A stretch of 5,437 nt of DNA from Syntrophus sp. (in: bacteria) (GTDB taxonomy: Bacteria > Desulfobacterota > Syntrophia > Syntrophales > UBA5619). Below the pieces are notes generated by a model. That model was given only the letters and a program-made list of their open reading frames with translations. It searched no databases and had not been told where the DNA came from. The position numbers and the translations under genes are program-made. The DNA is taken from NCBI GenBank assembly GCA_013824905.1, contig PNOO01000173.1:1-5437 (forward strand), written 5' to 3'. Shown piece after piece: positions 1 to 5,437 of this stretch. How positions within the stretch are numbered: position 1 is the first letter of the stretch; each line of letters opens with the position of its first letter.

Positions 1-2292
1 AAACTCGCCGTGGGTTACACCCTCGACGAGATCCCCAACGACATCACCCGGGAGACGATGGCCTCCTTCGAGCCGACGATCGACTACTGCGTGGTGAAGA
101 TCCCCCGCTGGACCTTCGAAAAGTTCCCCGAAACGGAGGACTTCCTGACCACCTCGATGAAATCGGTCGGCGAGACGATGGCGATCGGCCGGACCTTCCG
201 GGAGGCCCTCCAGAAGGCGATCCGTTCCCTGGAGATCAAACGATTCGGCCTGATGATCGATCTGCCGCAGGACGTCCGTCCCTCCGAATTCCTGGAGAAG
301 AAGCTCACAAGACCGAATTCGCTCCGCCTGTTTTATATTGCCGCGGCTTTCCGTTACGGGATGACGCTGATGGAGATCCGGCGCTTGACGCAGATCGACC
401 CCTGGTTTCTCCACCAGATCCAAACCCTGGTCACGGCAGAAGAAGAGCTGAGAGAGACGCCGCCCACGGCGGAGATTCTGACCGAGGCAAAACGGCTCGG
501 CTTTTCCGACCGGTATCTCGGAGGTCTCTGGAACCTTACGGAGGAGGAGGTCCGCCGCCGCCGCTACGAGGCGGGGATCATCCCCGTGTACAAGCTCGTC
601 GACACCTGTGCGGCGGAATTCGAGGCCTACACCCCCTACTACTACTCCACCTACGAGACAGAGGACGAATCCCGTCCCTCGACAAAGCCAAAGGTGGTCA
701 TCATCGGCGGGGGCCCCAACCGGATCGGCCAGGGGATCGAGTTCGATTACTGCTGCGTCCACGCCTCCTTTGCCTTACGGGAGATGGGGATCGAGAGCAT
801 CATGGTGAACTCCAATCCGGAGACGGTGAGCACCGACTACGACACCTCCGACAAGCTCTTCTTCGAGCCGGTGACGCTCGAGGATGTCCTCCACATCCTT
901 AAGAAAGAAAAGCCGATGGGCGTCATCGTCCAGTTCGGAGGCCAGACCCCCCTGAACCTCGCCAGGGGACTGGAAGCAGCGGGGGCGCCGATCCTCGGGA
1001 CCTCCCCCGACGCGATCGACCGGGCCGAGGACCGGAAGCGTTTCCAGGAGATCGTCAGCCTCCTTCACCTCCGTCAGCCCGATAACGACACGGCGATGGA
1101 TACGGAAGAAGCCGTACGGGCGGCCGAACGGATCGGCTATCCCGTCCTGGTCCGCCCTTCCTATGTCCTGGGAGGGCGCTCGATGGAGATCATCTACGAT
1201 ACGGAAAGCCTCCGCTCATTCATGGTCCGGGCCCTTGATGTCTCCCCCGGCCACCCGATCCTGATCGACAAGTTTCTCGAGGACGCGATCGAGGTGGACG
1301 TGGACGCCATCAGCGACGGGAAGACGACTGTCGTCGCCGGGATCATGGAGCACATCGAGGAGGCGGGGATCCACTCCGGTGACAGCGCCTGCTGTCTGCC
1401 CGCGATCACCTTCGGACCGGAACTCCTCAGCACGATCGAACGCCAGACGAAGCTCATCGCCGAAGAGCTCCATGTCGTCGGCCTCATGAACATCCAGTAC
1501 GCGATCAAAGACGGCGAGCTTTACGTCCTCGAGGTCAATCCCCGCGCCTCAAGGACCATCCCATTCGTCAGCAAGGCGATCGGGGTTCCCCTGGCGAAAC
1601 TCGCCACAAAGGTGATGCTGGGAAAAACCCTTCAGGAACTGGGCTTCACGACGCCCATCCGGCCGAAGCACATCTCCGTGAAGGAGGCGGTCTTCCCGTT
1701 CAACCGCTTTCCCAACGTGGACGTCCTGCTGGGTCCGGAGATGAAATCCACCGGCGAGGTGATGGGGATCGACCACTCCTTCGGTCTGGCCTTCGCCAAG
1801 TCGCAGATGGCCGCCGGCTTCAAGATGCCCCTCTCGGGGCGGGTCTTCATCAGCGTCCATGAGGCTTACAAGGACCGGATCTGCACCGTGGCCGAGGCCT
1901 TTGCGGGGATGGGATTTCAGATCACCGCCACGGGGGGGACGGCGGACCGGCTCCGGGAGCATGGCATAGCGGCGGAGACGATCCTCAAGGTGAGTGAAGG
2001 AAGACCCAACGTCGTTGACCGCATCAAGAACGGCGATATCCAACTGGTCATCAACGTCAGTCTGGGTAGACGCTCCTCCCGGGACGCTTACCACATCCGC
2101 CGGGGGGCGCTTCTGTACAACGTGCTGTACACGACGACGATCTCCGGCGCCCGGGCGCTTGCGGAGGCGATCGACGCCCTCCGGAAAGAGCAGTGGGACG
2201 TGATGCCGCTCCAGGCGTATCACGGAAAGATAATTTTCCCTCCCTCTCCCTCCAGGGGAGAGAGTTGGGGTGAGGGTAAAAGAGGGGTATGA
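1..2292 (+). CDS. carB: Carbamoyl-phosphate synthase large subunit, C-terminal 763 residues (5' end outside window)
   Basis: Large, ammonia-using subunit of cytoplasmic carbamoyl-phosphate synthase. It uses two ATP, bicarbonate and ammonia channelled from CarA to make carbamoyl phosphate for pyrimidines and arginine. The frame is open from base 1 (KLAVGYTLDE), which aligns by memory near residue 325 of the 1073-residue E. coli protein, so about 324 residues are missing; the GTG at 10 is not a real start. Residues 1-78 are the end of the first ATP-grasp half. About 79-225 form the oligomerisation domain (VDTCAAEF at 200-207). From about 230 comes the second ATP-grasp half, with GGGPNRIGQG at 236 and candidate metal ligands Gln499, Glu511 and Asn513 (EVNPRASR). 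About 610-744 form the MGS-like allosteric domain, keeping the TATGGTA and KVSEGRP segments that bind UMP/IMP in E. coli. The family-like C-terminus ends near residue 744 (YHGKI). Residues 745-763 are a Pro/Ser/Gly-rich tail encoded by a palindromic repeat. The stop overlaps the purF start. Confidence 0.97.
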   Translation, partial: KLAVGYTLDEIPNDITRETMASFEPTIDYCVVKIPRWTFEKFPETEDFLTTSMKSVGETMAIGRTFREALQKAIRSLEIKRFGLMIDLPQDVRPSEFLEKKLTRPNSLRLFYIAAAFRYGMTLMEIRRLTQIDPWFLHQIQTLVTAEEELRETPPTAEILTEAKRLGFSDRYLGGLWNLTEEEVRRRRYEAGIIPVYKLVDTCAAEFEAYTPYYYSTYETEDESRPSTKPKVVIIGGGPNRIGQGIEFDYCCVHASFALREMGIESIMVNSNPETVSTDYDTSDKLFFEPVTLEDVLHILKKEKPMGVIVQFGGQTPLNLARGLEAAGAPILGTSPDAIDRAEDRKRFQEIVSLLHLRQPDNDTAMDTEEAVRAAERIGYPVLVRPSYVLGGRSMEIIYDTESLRSFMVRALDVSPGHPILIDKFLEDAIEVDVDAISDGKTTVVAGIMEHIEEAGIHSGDSACCLPAITFGPELLSTIERQTKLIAEELHVVGLMNIQYAIKDGELYVLEVNPRASRTIPFVSKAIGVPLAKLATKVMLGKTLQELGFTTPIRPKHISVKEAVFPFNRFPNVDVLLGPEMKSTGEVMGIDHSFGLAFAKSQMAAGFKMPLSGRVFISVHEAYKDRICTVAEAFAGMGFQITATGGTADRLREHGIAAETILKVSEGRPNVVDRIKNGDIQLVINVSLGRRSSRDAYHIRRGALLYNVLYTTTISGARALAEAIDALRKEQWDVMPLQAYHGKIIFPPSPSRGESWGEGKRGV
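2234..2281. repeat. Dispersed palindromic repeat (CCCTCACCCC/CTCTCCC type) at the carB-purF junction
   Basis: The inner hairpin pairs CTCTCCC (2244-2250) with GGGAGAG (2256-2262) around a 5-nt loop. The outer arms TTTTCCCTC (2234-2242) and GAGGGTAAAA (2272-2281) are also inverted, with one extra base in the right arm. Read on the minus strand the element gives CCCTCACCCC followed by CTCTCCC. This layout is a common intergenic repeat in GC-rich proteobacterial genomes and often yields spurious peptides such as PSPSRGE-WGEG; that attribution is from memory. Here the peptide is in frame and forms the last carB codons. The repeat's right end adjoins the purF ribosome-binding sequence. A mobile origin is inferred; the palindrome itself is visible. 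Confidence 0.75.
2281..2287 (+). promoter_or_regulatory. Ribosome-binding site that favours the second purF ATG
   Basis: AGAGGGG lies one base before the ATG at 2289 but seven bases before the in-frame ATG at 2295. Normal Shine-Dalgarno spacing therefore favours 2295. The upstream GTGAGGG (2270-2276) could serve the 2289 start at a longer spacing of about 12 nt. Both candidates lie inside or at the edge of the palindromic repeat. Confidence 0.55.
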
Positions 2293-3713
2293 TCATGAAC
2301 GGGAACAGGAACGCGGGCAAACCGCGTGAGGAGTGCGGGGTCTTTGCGGTATACGGCCACGAGGAGGCGGCGCGGGTGGCCTTCTTCGGTCTGTTCGCGC
2401 TCCAGCACCGGGGACAGGAGAGCGCAGGGGTCGCCGTGGCGGATGGATGTCAGGTGTGGGCGCACAAGGGGATGGGGCTCGCATCAGAGGTCTTCCGGGA
2501 GGACACACTTGCGAAGCTCCCCGGGCACCTGGCCATCGGCCATGTCCGATATTCCACCACCGGCTCTTCTGTTCTCTCCAACGCTCAGCCCTTTTTGGTC
2601 CACCATGCCGATGAGTATTACGCCCTCGCCCACAACGGAAACCTGATCAATGCTCAGGAACTGCGGACGGAGCTCGAGGAACGGGGCTCGATTTTTCAGT
2701 CCACGATGGACAGCGAAGTCATCATCCACCTGATGGCCCCCCATCTGAAAGCAGGGCTGGAGGAGGCCCTGACAAAAGCCCTCGCCCGTGTACAGGGCGC
2801 TTACAGCATCGTTATGTTGACCCGTAACCGCATCATCGCCATCCGCGATCCCAGGGGTTTTAGGCCGCTTTCCCTCGGCCAGTTCAACGGCGGCTGGGTG
2901 GTGGCTTCGGAGACCTGCGCCTTCGACCTCGTGGGGGCGAAATATATCCGGGATGTGCGCCCGGGCGAGATCATCATCATCGACGAAGCGGGGCTCCACA
3001 GCCTGATGCCCTTCCCGGAGGAAAAGCCGGCCCACTGCATTTTCGAGCTGATCTACTTCGCCAGGCCCGACAGCCAGATCTTCGGCGAGAACGTTTACCT
3101 CTGCCGCAAAAGGCTCGGCCGCAGCCTGGCCAGGGAATACCGTCCGGACGCGGATCTTGTCATGCCTTTTCCGGATTCGGGGAACTATGCGGCCCTCGGT
3201 TATGCCGAGGAGAGCCGGATCCCCTTCGAGATGGGGATGATCCGGAACCATTATGTGGGGCGGACCTTCATCCAACCGAGCCAGGCGATGCGGGATTTCG
3301 GCGTCCGTGTCAAGCTCAATCCGGTAAAGCCGCTTATCGTGGGGAAAAAGATTGTGATCGTGGAGGATTCGATCATCCGGGGGACGACCAGTCGGAACCG
3401 CGTCCGCCATCTTCGCGACTGCGGCGTCAAGGAGATCCACATGGTGGTAAGTTGTCCGCCCACACGCCACCCATGCCCATACGGGATCGATTTTTCGATG
3501 CGGGGGGAACTCATCGCCGCCGAAAAGGCAGACGAGAAGGAAATCGCCTCCTTCATCGGCCTGGACAGCCTGCACTATCTTTCCATCGAGGGAATGGTCC
3601 AGGCAACGGGGATGTCCCGGGATAACTTCTGCCTCGCCTGTTACAACGGCGAATATTCTTTAACGCCCCCTCCAACGTTCGGGAAGTTTTGCTTTGAGGG
3701 GCGTGTGTTCTAG
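2289..3713 (+). CDS. purF: Amidophosphoribosyltransferase, iron-sulfur (Bacillus-type) class
   Basis: Cytoplasmic enzyme for the first committed step of de novo purine synthesis: PRPP plus glutamine gives 5-phosphoribosylamine, glutamate and pyrophosphate. Numbered from the ATG at 2289 it has 474 residues; the ATG at 2295 (two residues shorter) has better ribosome-binding spacing. Cys16 in REECGVFAVYG is the N-terminal nucleophile, so a short propeptide must be removed, as in the B. subtilis type. The class II glutaminase domain follows, with LQHRG at 38, GHVRYSTTG at 84 and AHNGNL at 114. The phosphoribosyltransferase half carries the PRPP loop IVIVEDSIIRGTTS at 355-368. Cys250, Cys396, Cys448 and Cys451 match in order and spacing the four [4Fe-4S] ligands of the B. 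subtilis enzyme, implying an oxygen-sensitive cluster. The start overlaps the carB stop as ATGA, so the two are probably cotranscribed and translationally coupled. The last two bases before the adjoining palindrome, T and A, form the stop TAG with its first base. Confidence 0.97.
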   Translation: MIMNGNRNAGKPREECGVFAVYGHEEAARVAFFGLFALQHRGQESAGVAVADGCQVWAHKGMGLASEVFREDTLAKLPGHLAIGHVRYSTTGSSVLSNAQPFLVHHADEYYALAHNGNLINAQELRTELEERGSIFQSTMDSEVIIHLMAPHLKAGLEEALTKALARVQGAYSIVMLTRNRIIAIRDPRGFRPLSLGQFNGGWVVASETCAFDLVGAKYIRDVRPGEIIIIDEAGLHSLMPFPEEKPAHCIFELIYFARPDSQIFGENVYLCRKRLGRSLAREYRPDADLVMPFPDSGNYAALGYAEESRIPFEMGMIRNHYVGRTFIQPSQAMRDFGVRVKLNPVKPLIVGKKIVIVEDSIIRGTTSRNRVRHLRDCGVKEIHMVVSCPPTRHPCPYGIDFSMRGELIAAEKADEKEIASFIGLDSLHYLSIEGMVQATGMSRDNFCLACYNGEYSLTPPPTFGKFCFEGRVF

Positions 3714-3838
3714 CAGGCTGTTGAAAAACGCTCATCTGCTGCGTTGCGCTACAAACCTCATCGCTCAACGTATTTCCATATACGCCTCGCTCTTCGGTTT
3801 TTGCGCGCCTTGCATCTAAGCGTTTTTGAACAGCCTGC
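3713..3838. repeat. 126-bp imperfect palindromic element with 22-bp terminal inverted repeats (MITE/REP-like)
   Basis: The left end (3713-3734, starting GCAGGCTGTTGAAAAACG) and the right end (3817-3838, ending in TTGAACAGCCTGC) are inverted repeats matching at 20 of 22 positions. The interior is also loosely self-complementary down to a central CGTAT (3769-3773) / ATACG (3780-3784) pair around a 6-nt loop, so the whole unit could fold into one long cruciform or hairpin. CTA occurs immediately outside both ends (3710-3712 and 3839-3841), consistent with a 3-bp target duplication, although three bases can match by chance. I find no open frame inside it. Elements with TGTTGAAAAAC ends are, from memory, frequent in deltaproteobacterial genomes. 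It lies between convergent genes and supplies the G of the purF TAG stop. Confidence 0.75.
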
Positions 3839-3840
3839 CT

Positions 3841-3866
3841 AACGGGGTGTTTTTCAACACCCTGTT
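3841..3866. terminator. Strong hairpin between convergent purF and PLD genes, possible bidirectional terminator without a U-tract
   Basis: AACGGGGTGTT (3841-3851) pairs with AACACCCTGTT (3856-3866) around the loop TTTC. This is an 11-bp stem with one G-T pair, seven of the pairs (GGGTGTT/AACACCC) perfect and uninterrupted. It lies downstream of purF and 3' of the minus-strand gene, where a shared terminator would be expected. No T-run follows on either strand, so a classic intrinsic terminator is not supported. The 3849-3864 segment matches the end of the neighbouring 126-bp palindrome at 15 of 16 bases, so it may instead be a fragment or relative of that repeat. Confidence 0.45.
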
Positions 3867-3910
3867 GGGGAAGGCGGGTTCCGTCGATGTCGGTCTTGGA
3901 CCCTTCACGG

Positions 3911-4492
3911 TCAGGTGGATGAGTGGTTTCGATGGTACTGCCAGTTGTCGAGATACGGTTTGACGAGCTCCGCCGAGCGGATGATGAGGAGGTTCTCCGC
4001 GTTCTTCTCCTCGGCTGCCTTGGTGAAGTTGAACGAGCCGGTGATGACGACCGACCGGTCGATGAGGATGATCTTGTTGTGGGCGATGGCATGCTCGGCA
4101 TCGATGTAGGTAGGGATGCGGGCATTCATCAAAAAGGTGGACGAGGAGTACTTCCCGGTCTTCTGACTCTTATCAAGGATCACTTCGACCTTTATCCCCC
4201 GCGTGTGGGCCTTGAGAAGGGCCTGTGCGATCGGGGCCGAGGTGAATGAGTAAGCCTGGACGCGGATCTCCGATCGGGCCCGGTCGATCTCCCGCACGAT
4301 GGCCGCAGTGGCGCCGTTGCGGGGGCTGAAATACACCTCGACCGGCGGTACGCGGCCGATATCGACTTCGATGGCCCGGGCCGTCGGACCCCAGAAGAAC
4401 GTAACGCAGAGCAGAACCAGGGCGCCTGCGGCGAAGACGGGGACAAGACGATAGAAAACAGACCTCCGGACGCGATAGAACTCGAACATCAT
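3911..4492 (-). CDS. Exported phospholipase D-like protein with one HKD motif (Nuc-type endonuclease family)
   Basis: A complete 193-residue protein of the phospholipase D superfamily. The N-terminus has basic residues (RVRR) and a hydrophobic stretch at about 15-34, followed by ARA at 38-40. This looks like a Sec signal peptide cleaved after Ala40 or an uncleaved membrane anchor, so the catalytic part would be periplasmic or outside. The motif His138-x-Lys140-x4-Asp145-x6-Gly152-Ser153-x-Asn155, then GSFNFT and a Glu-Asn pair at 166-167, fits an intact HKD active site. YFSPRNGATAAIVREID and VQAYSFTSAPIAQALL are typical of the short single-HKD proteins that dimerise to build one site, such as plasmid Nuc. 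By family it may cleave DNA or another phosphodiester; the substrate is not readable here. ATG codons at 4492 and 4489 are both possible; neither has a clear ribosome-binding site, and an in-frame stop lies upstream. The gene converges on purF and diverges from the next gene. Confidence 0.88.
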   Translation of the reverse strand: MMFEFYRVRRSVFYRLVPVFAAGALVLLCVTFFWGPTARAIEVDIGRVPPVEVYFSPRNGATAAIVREIDRARSEIRVQAYSFTSAPIAQALLKAHTRGIKVEVILDKSQKTGKYSSSTFLMNARIPTYIDAEHAIAHNKIILIDRSVVITGSFNFTKAAEEKNAENLLIIRSAELVKPYLDNWQYHRNHSST

Positions 4493-4567
4493 CTGCAGAT
4501 CATCAATCTGGAGACCGCTTACGGCCCCCGCCTTCCTTTACGAAAATTTCCTCCATTGGGTGCGCGT

Positions 4568-4596
4568 TGTTTAGTCTATTCCACCGTTCCTGTCAA
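4568..4596 (-). promoter_or_regulatory. Candidate sigma-70 promoter for the PLD-like gene
   Basis: On the minus strand a perfect TTGACA (4596-4591) is followed after 17 bases by TAAACA (4573-4568). The -35 box is consensus and the spacing ideal, but the -10 box matches TATAAT at only three of six positions. Transcription would begin near 4561 and give a leader of about 70 nt. Confidence 0.4.
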
Positions 4597-4625
4597 GAGG
4601 GGTGAAAAGCCTTTTATTCTTGACA
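4591..4625. repeat. 8-bp inverted repeat joining the two divergent -35 boxes
   Basis: TGTCAAGA (4591-4598) and TCTTGACA (4618-4625) are exact reverse complements separated by 19 bases. Each half contains one TTGACA box, so the symmetry may simply reflect two facing promoters. It could also be an operator where one regulator controls both directions. Confidence 0.45.
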
Positions 4626-4647
4626 CCCATGGATGACTTCATATAGT
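4620..4647 (+). promoter_or_regulatory. Sigma-70-type promoter for the coiled-coil protein gene
   Basis: A perfect TTGACA (4620-4625) and TATAGT (4642-4647, five of six consensus bases) are separated by 16 bases. Transcription would start near 4654 and leave a leader of about 83 nt before the ATG at 4737. The surrounding region is distinctly more AT-rich than the flanking genes. The leader contains the 12-bp palindrome ATAAAATTTTAT (4675-4686). Confidence 0.6.
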
Positions 4648-4736
4648 CTCTTACGATAGTGACGGTGCACAATAATAAAATTTTATATTGATCATCCCCA
4701 CGAATGTCATACTTTTCCCCGATGAATGAGGCGTTC

Positions 4737-5437
4737 ATGAGAGCAAAGGGTTTTTTCATTCTCATCTCGCTGTTGGTCTTCGCCTTAAGCCCACAGGCTT
4801 GGCCGAGCAGCCAATCGCCGAATCTGCAGTCCGATGAGTGGATCAGCGTGCGCAAAGCCGTTATCGACGAACTCACTAAACGTCGCGGAGCTTACTCCAC
4901 CCCCCAGGAGGACACAGCCAACTGGAAATTCACCGAGGAAGAGAAGAGCCGGGAGGATGATGCATATCGGGAAAACGTCGATAAAGCCCGGCTGTCCTTT
5001 ATCGGAGCAAGAAATACGCGCGATGGTCTGGCCGCCCAGGTTCAGTCCCTTTCGACGGATTCGGATGATACCCTCCAGCAGATCCAGACGATCCGCACGA
5101 CCATTGCAAACATCGACAACAGTCTCATTCGCTGGAATCAGGATCTGAAGACTCACCAGAAATCCTTTGAGACATGGTTGAGCACGGAGAAACAGGGGTC
5201 GACCCTTGTTGATACAAGCAAGGACCGCGGTCAGGCGGAGGAGAGATTGAACGAGCAGATCCGGTCCTTTCAGGAGAAAAACAGCAACCTTCAAAAGAAG
5301 ATTGACGACGGCCGTTCTGATCGGGAAACGTGGACCGCTGCCCTCCAAAAGCAGGAGTCCCGTTACGAACCTATCCGGCAGGAGCTGGATAAAATCCGCG
5401 TAAAAATGGAAGCGGCGGAGCGGTCACTCAAAGAGGC
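4737..5437 (+). CDS. Secreted or periplasmic coiled-coil protein of unknown family, N-terminal 233 residues (runs off right edge)
   Basis: The frame stays open from the ATG at 4737 to the window end without a stop. I do not recognise the family. The N-terminus MRAKGFFILISLLVFALS has two basic residues and a hydrophobic core at about 5-18, then PQAWPSSQ, which is a plausible Sec signal peptide with cleavage near residues 21-24. After a short segment the chain is highly polar, rich in Gln, Glu, Lys, Arg and Asp, with hydrophobic residues at heptad-like intervals from about 70 to the edge (for example TLQQIQTIRTTIANIDNSLI and EERLNEQIRSF). Long coiled coil is therefore likely. A GAGG at 4728-4731 sits five bases before the ATG; an in-frame ATG at 4722 lacks a ribosome-binding site. 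A strong candidate promoter lies upstream. Signal peptide plus coiled coil often precedes a membrane channel domain (MscS or MotA/TolQ/ExbB types) or an envelope assembly domain, but the deciding C-terminal part is outside the window. Confidence 0.82.
   Translation, partial: MRAKGFFILISLLVFALSPQAWPSSQSPNLQSDEWISVRKAVIDELTKRRGAYSTPQEDTANWKFTEEEKSREDDAYRENVDKARLSFIGARNTRDGLAAQVQSLSTDSDDTLQQIQTIRTTIANIDNSLIRWNQDLKTHQKSFETWLSTEKQGSTLVDTSKDRGQAEERLNEQIRSFQEKNSNLQKKIDDGRSDRETWTAALQKQESRYEPIRQELDKIRVKMEAAERSLKE

Noticed and set aside
1549..2223. Minus-strand open frame of 224 codons opposite carB
   Set aside because: It is antisense to conserved CarB domains and shows low-complexity composition typical of a reverse-frame shadow.
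2484..3575. Long minus-strand open frame of 363 codons opposite purF
   Set aside because: It lies wholly antisense to a clear purF, its protein has no recognisable motif and is His/Asp/Arg-rich as expected from the reverse of GC-rich coding sequence.
3713..3838. Structured RNA or riboswitch reading of the palindrome
   Set aside because: Near-perfect terminal inverted repeats, flanking CTA and position between convergent 3' ends fit an inserted repeat better than a regulatory RNA.
3553..4125. Minus-strand open frame overlapping the PLD-like gene and the purF 3' end
   Set aside because: Its first part is the PLD-like gene in another frame (Ser/Arg/Pro-rich) and the rest runs through the palindromic repeat.
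4571..4876. Minus-strand open frame of 101 codons across the divergent promoter region
   Set aside because: It covers the promoter, leader and start of the + strand gene, has no ribosome-binding site that I can see, and has no family resemblance.
4785..5348. Minus-strand open frame of 187 codons at the right end
   Set aside because: It is antisense to the signal-peptide plus coiled-coil gene, which has its own promoter and ribosome-binding site; the reverse frame's Leu/Val-rich look reflects reversed Gln, Glu and Lys codons.
1..5437. CRISPR array, tRNA or rRNA, phage or toxin-antitoxin genes
   Set aside because: No regularly spaced direct repeats, no tRNA cloverleaf or rRNA signature, and no gene of these classes was seen on either strand.

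Overview
The window looks like a chromosomal segment from a GC-rich Gram-negative bacterium. A Desulfobacterota (deltaproteobacterial), perhaps Syntrophales-like, origin is my guess. It rests on a Bacillus-type iron-sulfur PurF, two envelope-targeted proteins with Sec-type N-termini, and a dispersed palindromic repeat with TGTTGAAAAAC ends that I associate with that group. The taxon is inference; the gene calls are firmer.

Left part (1-3713, + strand): two nucleotide-biosynthesis genes sit in one transcription unit. carB (large subunit of carbamoyl-phosphate synthase, entering already in progress) makes carbamoyl phosphate for pyrimidines and arginine. purF (amidophosphoribosyltransferase) catalyses the first committed step of purine synthesis. 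Their stop and start overlap at ATGA. The last 19 codons of carB and the purF ribosome-binding region lie in a GGGAGAG/CTCTCCC palindromic repeat, so a dispersed repeat appears to have been absorbed into the carB-purF junction.

Middle (3713-3910): purF converges with a minus-strand gene. The gap holds a 126-bp imperfect palindrome with 22-bp terminal inverted repeats (20/22 matching) flanked by CTA on both sides. Next to it is a separate 11-bp-stem hairpin whose arm resembles the ends of that palindrome. Removing the palindrome together with one CTA would leave purF ending in TAA directly before the hairpin.

Right part (3911-5437): a complete minus-strand gene encodes a short exported protein with a single phospholipase D HKD motif (Nuc-type nuclease family). 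A 244-bp divergent intergenic region follows, with two back-to-back perfect TTGACA -35 boxes forming an inverted repeat. A + strand gene then runs off the right edge. It encodes a secreted or periplasmic, coiled-coil-rich protein I cannot assign to a family.

I see no phage, CRISPR, toxin-antitoxin or defence locus, and no convincing new multi-gene system. The points of interest are the two repeat insertions at gene ends, the divergent promoter layout, and the unassigned coiled-coil protein.
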